DNA of 64,000 nucleotides from Chroococcus sp. FPU101 (GTDB taxonomy: Bacteria > Cyanobacteriota > Cyanobacteriia > Cyanobacteriales > Microcystaceae), in the NCBI RefSeq assembly GCF_017312365.1, contig NZ_BLJI01000018.1:1-64000 (forward strand). Direction: 5' to 3'. The notes beneath the pieces were generated by a model that did not search any database, was not told the origin of the DNA, and saw only the letters and a program-made list of their open reading frames with translations. Shown piece by piece: positions 55,531-64,000 of the stretch (position 1 is the first letter of the stretch; the number at the start of each line of letters is the position of its first letter). Position numbers and translations under genes: made by a program.

Positions 55531-56447
55531 TTGATTCCCTTGCGAAAACGATAACGTAAAGAGATAGCTAAACCATTCATCGCTAGTGTCATAAATAATA
55601 AAACGGTTCCAGCCGCCGCTGCATTCACCTCGAATTCAGGTTCGGGACGCGATACCCAGTTAAACATTTGAATGGGCATTAAAGTAAACGGGGCTTTTAA
55701 CCATGCAAACGAAATAAACGGAAATTCGCTTGTAATCGGAGAATCAGGCAAAAAAGCAATAAAAGTCAAGGCCCCAATCGTAATAACGGGTGCAGTTTCG
55801 CCAATCGCACGAGATAAGCCGATAATAATACCTGTCAGAATACTACCAAAAGAATAGGGCAAAATATGATCCCAGATCATCTGCCATTTACTCGCCCCAA
55901 TTGCATAAGCCGCTTCTCGTAAACTATTCGGAATCGCCCGCAGTGCCTCACGAGTGGTTACAATGACGACAGGTAAAATCAGTAATGCCAGCGTTAAACC
56001 TGCGGCTAAGATACTTTCGCCGAGATTAAACTGATAGACAAAAACACCTAATGCTAATAATCCATAGATAATCGAAGGAACACCTGCTAAATTAGTGACA
56101 TTAATTTCAATCAATGCAGAAAGCCAGTTTTTACGAGCATATTCCTCTAGATAGACACCCGATGCAATGCCCAAAGGAACGGCAAAAAAAGCGGTCACTA
56201 ACATCACCAACGAAGTACCCACCCAAGCAGAAAGAATACCAGCCCTAGAAGCGCGACGACTGGGAAATGAGGTAAAAAATTCTGGTGTGATGCGCGACCA
56301 GCCATTAATCGCTAATTGTAGGATTAAGGCTAATAAAATTAAGACTGACACTAAAATGACAATTAATCCCACAATGGCAAACAGATTATTAATCAATTTG
56401 CGCTGATTAATTTCCCCTCGTAGTGTTTGTAAATTCTCTGCAACCAT
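55524..56447 (-). CDS. pstA: Phosphate ABC importer permease PstA (second operon)
   Basis: A 307-residue inner-membrane permease with six helices. The C-terminal coupling region contains [20 protein letters not shown] and [20 protein letters not shown], typical of PstA. The N-terminal periplasmic loop [20 protein letters not shown] is also typical. It forms the channel with PstC. Three bases separate it from pstC, and it overlaps pstB. Confidence 0.95.
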   Translation of the reverse strand: MVAENLQTLRGEINQRKLINNLFAIVGLIVILVSVLILLALILQLAINGWSRITPEFFTSFPSRRASRAGILSAWVGTSLVMLVTAFFAVPLGIASGVYLEEYARKNWLSALIEINVTNLAGVPSIIYGLLALGVFVYQFNLGESILAAGLTLALLILPVVIVTTREALRAIPNSLREAAYAIGASKWQMIWDHILPYSFGSILTGIIIGLSRAIGETAPVITIGALTFIAFLPDSPITSEFPFISFAWLKAPFTLMPIQMFNWVSRPEPEFEVNAAAAGTVLLFMTLAMNGLAISLRYRFRKGIKW

Positions 56448-56450
56448 CTT

Positions 56451-57356
56451 TTAATAAATTTCTCGATACTTTTTGGCGAGAAAATAACCAATAATATTTA
56501 AAACTAATGTCATGAGAACTAGCGTAATTCCAGCAGCGAAGATAGACTGATATTCTAGTGAGCCATGAGGTAAATCACCTAAACTAACTTGAACAATATA
56601 TGCTGTAATGGTAGCCGCTTGGTCAAAAGGATTCCATGTTAAGTTAGGTTGTAATCCTGCTGCAATTGCGACAATCATTGTCTCACCAACAGCGCGAGAA
56701 ATTCCCAAAATATAAGCCGCACTAATTCCCGAAATAGCCGAGGGAAAGACCACTTTTAAGGCTGTTTGTAAGCGAGTTGCCCCCATTGCATACGAACCCT
56801 CTTTAATCGATTGTGGCACAGCCCGCATGGCATCTTCACTAATCGAACTAATCAAGGGAATAATCATCAATCCCATGACTAGAGCTGCACTGAGCATATT
56901 AAATCCTGGTAAGTCTGGAAAAATGGTTTGTAATAAAGGAGTCACCGAAAGTAGGGCAAAATAACCATAGACAACCGTTGGCACAGCAGCGAGTAATTCT
57001 AAAAAGGGTTTAGCAATTTCTCTTACTTTAGCGGGTGCAAATTCACTCAAATAAATGGCGACAATGGTTCCAAGAGGAATCGCCACTAACATTGCTACAA
57101 TAGATGTAACTAAAGTACCCGATAATAACGGTAAAATACCATAGTGAGGGTCAGCAAATAGTGGACTCCATTGGGTATCGGTCAAAAATAGTTTAAGTGG
57201 TACTTTTTGAAAAAAATAAACCGACTCACTAATTAATACTTCTAAAATACCAAAGGTTGTTAAGACTGAGGTTAAAGCCGCTAATAGCAGAATTATCTCA
57301 ATAATTTTTTCTTGTAAGTTACGCTTTTTTTTGTATTGATTTGTCCAAGTTTGCAT
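56451..57356 (-). CDS. pstC: Phosphate ABC importer permease PstC (second operon)
   Basis: A 301-residue permease with six helices. Blocks are QWSPLFADPHYGILPLLSGT, LLAAVPTVVYGYFALLSV, IKEGSYAMGATRLQTALKVV and ILGISRAVGETMIVAIAAG, all of the PstC type. It is preceded by an 89-base gap with a palindrome after the pstS gene, and followed by pstA. Confidence 0.95.
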   Translation of the reverse strand: MQTWTNQYKKKRNLQEKIIEIILLLAALTSVLTTFGILEVLISESVYFFQKVPLKLFLTDTQWSPLFADPHYGILPLLSGTLVTSIVAMLVAIPLGTIVAIYLSEFAPAKVREIAKPFLELLAAVPTVVYGYFALLSVTPLLQTIFPDLPGFNMLSAALVMGLMIIPLISSISEDAMRAVPQSIKEGSYAMGATRLQTALKVVFPSAISGISAAYILGISRAVGETMIVAIAAGLQPNLTWNPFDQAATITAYIVQVSLGDLPHGSLEYQSIFAAGITLVLMTLVLNIIGYFLAKKYREIY

Positions 57357-57400
57357 CGGCGATTTTTGTGAATTGAATTAAAAATTATTGGTTTGAATGA

Positions 57401-57421
57401 AGGGTTTGGCGACCAAACCCC
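57401..57421. repeat. GGGTTTGG palindrome between pstS and pstC
   Basis: GGGTTTGG (57402-57409) and CCAAACCC (57413-57420) are exact inverted copies around CGA. Same family as at 14110-14135. Its place after the binding-protein gene could lower expression of the downstream permease genes. Confidence 0.75.
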
Positions 57422-57445
57422 TACTAAATGTATTAAAACAATTAA

Positions 57446-58468
57446 TTAATCTTTGGCTTCCATACGAACGATGTCTTGAACAGTGACACCGACAATATCT
57501 TTACCAACAAAAACACTACCAGTTTTATTTTTTCTGAAGTTATCCATTACATCTTTATAAGTGGCGGCAGGTAAAGGTACATATTTGACCTCAGAAACCA
57601 GTTTAGACGCATTATTGATGTAATATTCGACAAATTGCTTAACTTCAGGACGTTGAGCCGCTTTGGAATTAACATAGATGAAAATGGGGCGAGATAGAGG
57701 GCTATACTTTCCATTTTCGACATTCGCTTTAGATGGCATGACAGGCCCTTTACCACCATCAACCGCAATCGCTTTTAATTTATCTTTATTTGCTTCATAG
57801 TAAGCATAACCGAAATAACCCAAAGCATTTTTATCGCGGCTAACCCCTTGCACTAAAACGTTATCATCTTCACTGGGGGTATAGTCAGTTCGGCTTTTTT
57901 TCGATTCACCCACAACAGCTTCTGTAAAATAGTCAAAGGTACCAGAGTCCGCACCAGGGCCATATAATTTTACAGGTGCATTAGGAAACTTAGAGTTAAC
58001 CTGATTCCACTTCGTAATTTTTCCTTGTGCGGCGGGTTCCCACAGTTTTTTTAGTTCGGCAACGGTCATACTATTAACGGCGGTATTTTGTTTGTTTGCA
58101 ACAACCGTTAACGCATCAAAGGCAACAGGAAGTTCAATAAACTTAACGCCAGCAGCAGCACACTTTTGACGTTCAGAATCTTTAATCGGACGAGATGCGT
58201 TAGAAATATCGGTTTCACCTGCACAGAATTTTTTAAACCCGCCACCTGTTCCAGAAACACCGACGGTTACTTGAGTATTACGGTTTTTGGCTTGAAAATC
58301 TTCTGCTACCGCTTCTGTAACGGGATAAACAGTACTTGAACCATCAATTTTAACCGTAGTACGGTTTTGGGAATAAACTGAAGGAACCGCCAAAGCTGTA
58401 GCTGCTACAGCAGCAATTGTTCCGCCAAGCGTCCAACGATTTAGTTTAAATTGAAAATTATTAACCAT
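57446..58468 (-). CDS. pstS: Phosphate-binding protein PstS, SphX-like (second operon)
   Basis: A 340-residue periplasmic phosphate-binding protein. The signal region [20 protein letters not shown] precedes [20 protein letters not shown], the phosphate-binding start of the SphX/PstS group. Further phosphate contacts are in [20 protein letters not shown] and [17 protein letters not shown]. It is not a lipoprotein: no lipobox Cys is seen, in contrast to the PstS at 62443. It is the first gene of its operon, with a strong Pho box and TATAAT upstream, so phosphate starvation should induce it through SphS-SphR. Confidence 0.94.
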   Translation of the reverse strand: MVNNFQFKLNRWTLGGTIAAVAATALAVPSVYSQNRTTVKIDGSSTVYPVTEAVAEDFQAKNRNTQVTVGVSGTGGGFKKFCAGETDISNASRPIKDSERQKCAAAGVKFIELPVAFDALTVVANKQNTAVNSMTVAELKKLWEPAAQGKITKWNQVNSKFPNAPVKLYGPGADSGTFDYFTEAVVGESKKSRTDYTPSEDDNVLVQGVSRDKNALGYFGYAYYEANKDKLKAIAVDGGKGPVMPSKANVENGKYSPLSRPIFIYVNSKAAQRPEVKQFVEYYINNASKLVSEVKYVPLPAATYKDVMDNFRKNKTGSVFVGKDIVGVTVQDIVRMEAKD

Positions 58469-58531
58469 ACGTTCCTCAATTGTTGTTAGTTAATCGTCTG
58501 TTGAAAAAATTACAATGACTTACACAAAATC

Positions 58532-58537
58532 ATTATA
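58532..58537 (-). promoter_or_regulatory. -10 box of the second pst operon
   Basis: TATAAT on the minus strand, 19 bases downstream of the Pho box array. No -35 box is evident, as expected when the activator takes its place. Confidence 0.65.
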
Positions 58538-58556
58538 TAGAGTTGGTAGCTAACTT

Positions 58557-58608
58557 AAGTTAAGCGAAATTTAAAGAGTTTATAAAGTTAAAAATAGGTT
58601 AATTTAAG
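58557..58608 (-). promoter_or_regulatory. Pho box array upstream of pstS
   Basis: Five 8-base units spaced by three bases (11-bp period) on the minus strand: CTTAAATT (58608-58601), CTATTTTT, TTTATAAA, TTTAAATT (58575-58568) and CTTAACTT (58564-58557). The last matches the cyanobacterial SphR consensus YTTAAYYW in full, and two others differ from it by one base. It lies about 90 bases upstream of the pstS start. Confidence 0.75.
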
Positions 58609-58700
58609 ATTAATAAAAAAAGCTATATTCTTAATATTTATTAAGTTAATAAAAAAGATGGGAATAACCCACCTACTTTAATCTAGGATGATGGAAAAAA

Positions 58701-59498
58701 TTAACCAAAACGACCCGCAACATAATCTCTAGTTGCTTCTTGTGCGGGGTCTTGAAAAATTTTCTCAGTTCGGTCATATTCAACTAAATAACCGACTTTG
58801 CCACCTTTGGATGTCGGTTCAGCATTATAAAAGGCGGTATAATCAGAAACTCGTGACGCTTGCTGCATATTGTGTGTCACAATGACGATCGTATATTGTT
58901 TTTTTAGATCGTGCATTAACTCTTCAATTTTTAAAGTCGAAATGGGGTCAAGTGCTGCACAAGGTTCATCCATTAATAAGACTTCGGGCTGAATAGAAAT
59001 GGCACGAGCGATACACAAGCGTTGCTGTTGTCCTCCCGATAATGCTTGACCATTTTGTTGTAGTTTATCTTTAACATCGTCCCAAATCACGGCTCTTTTT
59101 AAAGATGTTTCGACTAATTCATCCATATTCCCTTTGTAGCCATTTAAACGCGCTCCAAAAGCAATATTTTCATAAATCGATTTAGGGAAAGGATTCGGTT
59201 TTTGGAACACCATCCCAATTCGACTCCGCAAATTTACGGGGTCAAGTCCCGTTGCATAAATATCTTTACCTCGATAGGTCACTTTTCCTTCAATTCTGGC
59301 ACTTTTAATCAAATCATTCATGCGGTTAAAACAGCGCAAAACCGTACTTTTTCCACAGCCAGATGGGCCAATAAAAGCGACAACTTGCTTTTCTGGAATA
59401 TCTAAGGAAACCTCTCGAACCGCTAAATTAGAACCATAATAAACATTTAGATTCTTCGTTCTGAGAACCGCTTGGGTATCGACATCAGTTACTAACAT
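58701..59498 (-). CDS. pstB: Phosphate ABC importer ATPase PstB (first operon, distal copy)
   Basis: 265 residues. Walker [49 protein letters not shown], signature [16 protein letters not shown] and [17 protein letters not shown]. The C-terminus has the insert [20 protein letters not shown] shared with the next upstream pstB but not with the copy at 54733. The two therefore arose by local duplication within this operon. It is the last gene of the first pst operon; a TATAAT and Pho box for the next operon follow. Confidence 0.95.
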   Translation of the reverse strand: MLVTDVDTQAVLRTKNLNVYYGSNLAVREVSLDIPEKQVVAFIGPSGCGKSTVLRCFNRMNDLIKSARIEGKVTYRGKDIYATGLDPVNLRSRIGMVFQKPNPFPKSIYENIAFGARLNGYKGNMDELVETSLKRAVIWDDVKDKLQQNGQALSGGQQQRLCIARAISIQPEVLLMDEPCAALDPISTLKIEELMHDLKKQYTIVIVTHNMQQASRVSDYTAFYNAEPTSKGGKVGYLVEYDRTEKIFQDPAQEATRDYVAGRFG

Positions 59499-59543
59499 AA
59501 AATTTCAGAGAATAAATAAACAAAAAAACAATAACTCACTCAA

Positions 59544-60350
59544 TTAACCAAACTTACCACTGACATAATCTTTGGTTGCCTGTTCATTTGGTGAACCAAA
59601 AATAACCTCTGTTCTGTCGTACTCTACTAAATAACCAATTTTGCCACCTTTAGGCGTTGGTTCCGCGTTAAAAAATGCAGTGTAGTCAGCCACCCTTGTC
59701 GCTTGCTGCATATTATGAGTCACGATAATAATCGTATATTTTTCTTTTAATTCGTGAATCAATTCTTCAACTTTTAAAGTCGAAATAGGGTCTAATGCCG
59801 AACAAGGTTCATCCATTAAAATAACTTCTGGTTTGGCAGCAATGGTACGCGCAATACAAAGACGTTGCTGTTGTCCACCCGAAAGAGAAAAACCACTCTC
59901 TTGTAATTTATCTTTTACTTCATCCCACAGAGCGGCCCGACGTAAAGAGGTTTCAACAATTTCATCAAAATTGCCAGTATCTTTTTGAATTCTTGGCCCA
60001 TAAACAATATTATCGTAAATCGTTTTCGGAAAAGGGTTTGGACGCTGAAACACCATGCCAATTTGATCTCTAATTTTAACAGGATCAACATCTCTTGCAT
60101 ACAGATCTTGACCTAAATAAGTAATTTTGCCAGTCAAATGAAAAGATTGAATCAGGTCATTGAGTCGATTAAAACATCGTAGAATAGTGCTTTTTCCGCA
60201 ACCAGATGGGCCAATCAAGGCCGTTACCTTATTTTTGGGGATTTCTAAGTTTACGCTAGCTACAGCGCGATAATCTCCATAGTAAATATCAACATTTTCC
60301 GTTTTTAAAACCGTTTGAATACGGTTCGTTGTGGACGGCATTTCTCTCAT
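59544..60350 (-). CDS. pstB: Phosphate ABC importer ATPase PstB (first operon, proximal copy)
   Basis: About 268 residues. Walker [30 protein letters not shown], signature [16 protein letters not shown] and [17 protein letters not shown]. It ends [19 protein letters not shown] then DYVSGKFG. The open frame extends back to 60476, overlapping pstA by 79 bases, but those residues are not PstB-like. AGGAG about ten bases before the ATG at 60350 fixes the start ([10 protein letters not shown]). It is 45 bases upstream of its duplicate. Confidence 0.94.
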   Translation of the reverse strand: MREMPSTTNRIQTVLKTENVDIYYGDYRAVASVNLEIPKNKVTALIGPSGCGKSTILRCFNRLNDLIQSFHLTGKITYLGQDLYARDVDPVKIRDQIGMVFQRPNPFPKTIYDNIVYGPRIQKDTGNFDEIVETSLRRAALWDEVKDKLQESGFSLSGGQQQRLCIARTIAAKPEVILMDEPCSALDPISTLKVEELIHELKEKYTIIIVTHNMQQATRVADYTAFFNAEPTPKGGKIGYLVEYDRTEVIFGSPNEQATKDYVSGKFG

Positions 60351-60397
60351 AAAAATTGTTCTCCTATAAACCGTAGATTGTGTTCTTGCCGTAATTC

Positions 60398-61303
60398 TTA
60401 TCTCTGTCGGGTTGCCATCCGTGCGGCGATACTGGTAGCTAACACCAATAACACCAAAATGAGGGACGCAGCCCAAGCTAATTCTTGTTGTGGTCGAAAC
60501 GGAACGATCGCAAAGTTATAAACTAAGACTGATAGGGTCGCAACGGGTTCAAAGATGCCTTTCGGCCAAAAATTAGAAAACAAAGCTGTAAAAATCAGGG
60601 GGGCGGTTTCTCCAGCCGCACGAGCAATAGCAAGGGTCACACCAGTTAAAATAGCGGGAATGGCTGCGGGTAATACCACCTTCAAAACGGTTTGATAATT
60701 ATAAGCTCCGATGCCCAAAGCAGCCCAGCGAATATCTTGGGGAACAATTTGTAAAGCTTCATCCGTCGTTCTAATGATAGTAGGAAGCATTAACACGGCT
60801 AGGGCAATTGCCCCCGCGACCGCACTAAAGCCAAAAAGCCCACTATTACCGATTAAAGGAGCTACAAACAATCCATAAGCGAAAATCCCTGCAATAATTG
60901 ATGGTACCCCACTGAGAACGTTAACTGCAAATCTGACCCATCGAGCAATCTGACTTCCTCCGCTAAATTCCGAGAGATAAACCGCCGCTAAAACCCCGAT
61001 GGGAACAGCGATTAAGGTCGCTAAAGCAACAACCATAATTGTTCCTAAAATTGCGTTGGCTAATCCTCCTGCACTAAGCCCAGGTGGAGGTGGAAGTTGG
61101 GTAAAAATACCAGGTTGAAAGAGTCTTGCTGCACCTTTGAACAGAACATAACCAATCACAAAAACTAACGGAATAATGGTTAGAGCCAGACAAAAGGCGG
61201 AAATTCCCGTCATTACTAGCCCAAATAGGGAACGAGGACTAGAAGGTTCTTTTCTAAGATTTATTTTTGAGTTCGTAACTTCATCGAAATCTAATGTAGC
61301 CAT
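60398..61303 (-). CDS. pstA: Phosphate ABC importer permease PstA (first operon)
   Basis: A 301-residue permease with six helices. Blocks are [60 protein letters not shown] and [20 protein letters not shown]. It belongs to a different PstA subgroup from that at 55524. It follows pstC after 36 bases and is followed by two pstB genes. Confidence 0.95.
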   Translation of the reverse strand: MATLDFDEVTNSKINLRKEPSSPRSLFGLVMTGISAFCLALTIIPLVFVIGYVLFKGAARLFQPGIFTQLPPPPGLSAGGLANAILGTIMVVALATLIAVPIGVLAAVYLSEFSGGSQIARWVRFAVNVLSGVPSIIAGIFAYGLFVAPLIGNSGLFGFSAVAGAIALAVLMLPTIIRTTDEALQIVPQDIRWAALGIGAYNYQTVLKVVLPAAIPAILTGVTLAIARAAGETAPLIFTALFSNFWPKGIFEPVATLSVLVYNFAIVPFRPQQELAWAASLILVLLVLATSIAARMATRQR

Positions 61304-61339
61304 ACAGGATGATTTTTTTCTTAAAAGTTCAGACTTGTT

Positions 61340-62278
61340 TTAGTTGTATTTTGCTTTGATTTTATTCACGATGACTTCAGCTAGGATATTGACTAAGAGC
61401 GTCAAAATCATCAATACTAAACCCGCATACATGAGAGCCGATACTTGCAGTCCAGATGCTTCAGCAAACTGATTTGCTAATAAAGATGCAATTGTATTCG
61501 CAGGCTGTGTTAAAGAGGGACTAATTCGATTCGAGTTACCAATGAGCATGGTTACGGCCATTGTCTCACCCATCGCACGCCCTAGGGCTAACATAATGCC
61601 CCCAACAATTCCAGAAATCGCCGCAGGAATAAGAACTCTGAAAATCGTTTCCCAACGAGTTGCCCCTAAACCTAATGACGCTTGACGTAAATCTGGCGGT
61701 AAGGCAAATAGGGAATCACGAGAAATCGCAATAATAATCGGTAAAATCATGATGGCTAGTACCACACTGGCAACTAGCATACTTGGGCCTCTTACGACTG
61801 GGAAAAAAGGGATAATTTTGTGTAATGACGATAAAAAGGGAATCATCACAAAAATACCCCATAAACCGTAGACCACACTCGGAATGGCGGCTAGAAGTTC
61901 AACTAAAAAAACGAGAACGGTGCGTATTTTTAGAGGGATAAAATCTTCACTTAAAAAAATAGCAGAACCAATTCCAAGCGGAACGGCAATTAATAACGCT
62001 AGAAATGAATTAACCAGGGTTCCGTAGATGACAGGTAACGCGCCAAAGTCCTCGCGTCCTTGTACAGGGTTCCAAGTACTATTAAAGAGAAAACCGAGTC
62101 CAAATTGACTAATTGCTGGCCATGCTCTAATTGTAATGACTAATGCGATCGCTACTAAAATTATCCCAATACCAATAGCAAAAGCTTGCGTTAGACCGAT
62201 AAACCCTTTATCGAATGTTTTTTCGATCTCTGGACGCGGGCCAAAATCGGTGTTTTGTGAAAGATGCGGTGAAGCCAT
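61340..62278 (-). CDS. pstC: Phosphate ABC importer permease PstC (first operon)
   Basis: About 312 residues with six helices. Blocks are STWNPVQGREDFGALPVIYG, VELLAAIPSVVYGLWGIFVM, DLRQASLGLGATRWETIFRV and ALGRAMGETMAVTMLIGNSN. A TTG at 62302 would add eight residues without support, so I take the ATG at 62278 (MASPHLSQNTD). A long hairpin separates it from the pstS gene upstream. Confidence 0.94.
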   Translation of the reverse strand: MASPHLSQNTDFGPRPEIEKTFDKGFIGLTQAFAIGIGIILVAIALVITIRAWPAISQFGLGFLFNSTWNPVQGREDFGALPVIYGTLVNSFLALLIAVPLGIGSAIFLSEDFIPLKIRTVLVFLVELLAAIPSVVYGLWGIFVMIPFLSSLHKIIPFFPVVRGPSMLVASVVLAIMILPIIIAISRDSLFALPPDLRQASLGLGATRWETIFRVLIPAAISGIVGGIMLALGRAMGETMAVTMLIGNSNRISPSLTQPANTIASLLANQFAEASGLQVSALMYAGLVLMILTLLVNILAEVIVNKIKAKYN

Positions 62279-62324
62279 ACAATATTTTTTCGTAAAAGTC
62301 AATAAATAAATTCTTTAGATATTT

Positions 62325-62425
62325 TCAGGATTAGGGTGAGGGAAGATAAGTTCTCTGGTTTTTGGATATACTTTTTCTCTTGCTTTATCGTGATCTGCTC
62401 ATCACCCTGTTACCCTATATCCTGA
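62325..62425 (-). promoter_or_regulatory. Long-range stem-loop between pstS and pstC
   Basis: TCAGGAT-TAGGGT at 62325-62337 pairs with ACCCTA-T-ATCCTGA at 62412-62425 (13 bp, one bulge). AGGGTGA (62333-62339) can instead pair with TCACCCT (62402-62408), giving two exclusive folds. It may stabilise the pstS message or reduce read-through into pstC. Confidence 0.5.
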
Positions 62426-62442
62426 TCACCTAGTGGGGTTAA

Positions 62443-63606
62443 CTATTCTACCTTAATGGTATAGTCTGGCGAGATCTGATCGGCTGCTGCTGCCACTTTT
62501 TTGACCACATCGGGTGGTAAAGGAACATAGCCTAAAGCCGCACTTTGTTGTTGCCCTTTGGTTAAGCCATATTCGATCATCGCTTCCGTTGCGATCGCTT
62601 TATTTTTATCAGCATAATTTTTATTGACCAACATCCAAGTATAAGTCACGATCGGATAAGCGGTATCTCCTGCTGGATCACTGATAAACAATCTAAGATC
62701 ATCGGGTAATGCTTCTGAGGCTAAAGTAGCTGTTGCTCCTGCTTCATCAGGTAGTACAAATTTACCTGCACTATTTTCTAACGCTGCCATCGCGATATTA
62801 TTATTTTTCGCGTAGCCATATTCAATGTAGCCGATTGTTCCTTCATTTTGTTGAATCGCTGCCGTTACCCCTTCATTACCCTTACCACCAATAAATTTAC
62901 CTTTGCTGGTTGGCCATTGTACGCTTTTTCCTTCACCAATACTTTTTTCCCATTCTGGACTAATCGCACTCAAATGCTTAGTAAAGACACCAGTTGTACC
63001 ACTACCATCAGAGCGATGAACAACGGTAATCGGTGAATTGGGTAAATTTAAATTAGGGTTAGCTGCGACAATTTTCGGGTCATTCCATTTAGTAATCGCA
63101 CCGTTAAAGATTCCGACATAGACATCTCTAGGTAATTGTAAGCCCTCGACACCAGGTAAATTGTAGGCTATTGCAATACTACCCGCCGTCATTGGCAACA
63201 GAATAACACCATTTTTAACTTTAGCGATTTCTTCATCTTTCATCGCTACATCACTCGCCCCAAAATCAATCGTACCTTGAATGAACTGTTCAACACCTGC
63301 ACCACTTCCGACGGATTGATAATTAACTTGAAGTTGCGGAACTTCTTGGTTTAATTGAACAAACCAGTTTTGATACAAGGGCGCGGGGAAAGTGGCACCA
63401 GCACCCGTGAGCGCAACATTACCCGCTAGAGGAACTGTTCTTGCTTCCCCAGTGGTTCCTGTTGTGCCATTCCCAGTGGTTCCTGTTGTGTTGGTAGTAG
63501 AAGTTCCACCGCCACAAGCTGCTAAACTCGCGGTGAGTGTTAGTACGGTTAGAGAACTCGTTAATCGAGAAATATTTCTCATAGTTTTTTCGCTTCGATT
63601 AGACAT
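62443..63606 (-). CDS. pstS: Phosphate-binding lipoprotein PstS (first operon)
   Basis: A 387-residue phosphate-binding protein. The signal SSLTVLTLTASLAACGGG has the lipobox LAAC, so it is a lipoprotein. A low-complexity Thr/Gly stretch (TTNTTGTTGNGTTGTTG) links it to the domain starting LTGAGATFPAPLYQNWFVQL. Phosphate-binding blocks are VGSGAGVEQFIQGTIDFGAS, HRSDGSGTTGVFTKHLS and GNEGVTAAIQQNEGTIGYIE. A second ATG at 63582 (MRNISRLTSS) is an equally good start. It is the first gene of the pstS-pstC-pstA-pstB-pstB operon. A clear Pho box like that of the second operon is not seen upstream. Confidence 0.94.
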   Translation of the reverse strand: MSNRSEKTMRNISRLTSSLTVLTLTASLAACGGGTSTTNTTGTTGNGTTGTTGEARTVPLAGNVALTGAGATFPAPLYQNWFVQLNQEVPQLQVNYQSVGSGAGVEQFIQGTIDFGASDVAMKDEEIAKVKNGVILLPMTAGSIAIAYNLPGVEGLQLPRDVYVGIFNGAITKWNDPKIVAANPNLNLPNSPITVVHRSDGSGTTGVFTKHLSAISPEWEKSIGEGKSVQWPTSKGKFIGGKGNEGVTAAIQQNEGTIGYIEYGYAKNNNIAMAALENSAGKFVLPDEAGATATLASEALPDDLRLFISDPAGDTAYPIVTYTWMLVNKNYADKNKAIATEAMIEYGLTKGQQQSAALGYVPLPPDVVKKVAAAADQISPDYTIKVE

Positions 63607-64000
63607 ACTAGGATTGAGGCAATTAGTAAACCTAGAAAATCTTAGTCTATAAGCTACACTTTGTTAGTAAAGAATAGATTAAGAAAACGCCGAAAATTGG
63701 CTAAGTTCTGAAATTACAGATAAAAACGCTGTACACAAATGAACGTCAAATGCTTATATAGAGTGAGTTTCATCACTTTTTTGAATTTTATTTTATATTT
63801 TTAAATTAGTCAGCTTAAAAATTACTTTTTTAAAATTTCTCTAAGTAAGGTAAAGTTTACGATTTCTTCATCTTGTTAAGTCAGTGAAAAGCTTCGGCTC
63901 ACTAATCATTATTTTTTAGACCATCTTTTTCGCAGCTAGATTACTCTTATTTAATCGAATTGGTAGAAAAAACACTAACAACTTAATCTGCTTTTAAACT
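63607..64000. other. Upstream region of the first pst operon, no gene seen
   Basis: About 390 bases, very AT-rich. On the minus strand TATATAAG near 63754-63761 is a possible -10 box, about 150 bases before pstS. A GTAAAGTTTAC palindrome lies near 63850-63860. I could not make out an 11-bp-periodic Pho box; only single units such as CTTTACCT are present. The window ends before any further gene. Confidence 0.35.

Noticed and set aside
60351-60476. Long N-terminus for the proximal PstB
   Set aside because: The extra residues are unlike PstB, overlap pstA, and AGGAG precedes the ATG at 60350.
63607-64000. Pho box before the first pst operon
   Set aside because: Only isolated units are found; no consistent 11-bp period could be set in register with the TATATA box.

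Overview
The window is a stretch of cyanobacterial chromosome. The evidence is the gene content: a group 2 sigma factor of the SigB/SigD type, a class II aldolase, a VTE5-like phytol/polyprenol kinase, a TIGR02450 Trp-rich protein next to dnaG, and two full pst operons in a layout known from unicellular cyanobacteria. The HIP1 octamer GCGATCGC also recurs (for example 4164-4171, 9872-9879, 10522-10529). The DNA is AT-rich. A low-GC unicellular or colonial lineage is likely, but I cannot name the genus. Nearly everything is core or ordinary accessory chromosome. I see no prophage, complete insertion sequence, CRISPR array or rRNA operon.

Layout. 1-2.3 kb: the 3' end of a secreted RTX/cadherin-like repeat protein and a small hypothetical gene. 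2.4-7.4 kb: 8-oxoguanine deaminase, alanine dehydrogenase, a TetR regulator carrying a transposase-type zinc ribbon, a divergent Rieske oxygenase and a DUF4126 membrane protein. 7.7-12.3 kb: GNAT acetyltransferase, tpiA, a group 2 sigma factor, cobO and class II aldolase. 12.4-16.6 kb: small regulators and enzymes, including a receiver without its phospho-acceptor Asp, a Crp/Fnr protein and a pirin/HxlR pair, ending with queD. 16.7-19.6 kb: a polysaccharide-export pair (Wza-like and Wzz/GumC-like). 19.7-29.1 kb: Trp-rich protein-dnaG, two ammonium transporters with an NtcA-type box between them, ribD, yidD, a phytol-kinase-like protein and an AI-2E family permease. 29.2-32.4 kb: a glycine betaine/choline-type ABC importer, then an orphan HicB-like protein and a MazF-type toxin-antitoxin pair.

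32.4-50.8 kb: ligA with a one-base frameshift, a DUF697 GTPase, a TspO-like protein, an overlapping dipeptide-epimerase/DUF1611 pair resembling the DgcA-DgcN D-glutamate system, membrane and binding proteins, msrA, a beta-helix surface protein with five 41-residue C-terminal repeats, stress and CBS-domain proteins and a CAT-anticodon tRNA. 50.9-54.6 kb: pyrE and an active/inactive M16 protease pair. 54.7-63.6 kb: two adjacent minus-strand phosphate-import operons, pstS-pstC-pstA-pstB-pstB and sphX-like pstS-pstC-pstA-pstB. The second is preceded by a clear five-unit Pho box with 11-bp period and a TATAAT box.

Nutrient acquisition is the main functional theme: ammonium, phosphate and compatible solutes. 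The observations most worth a second look are the TetR-zinc-ribbon fusion with its divergent oxygenase, the ligA frameshift, the DgcA/DgcN-like pair, the Pho box array, a 5S-rRNA-like remnant upstream of the sigma gene and several families of short palindromes between genes. I found no system that I can claim as wholly undescribed.
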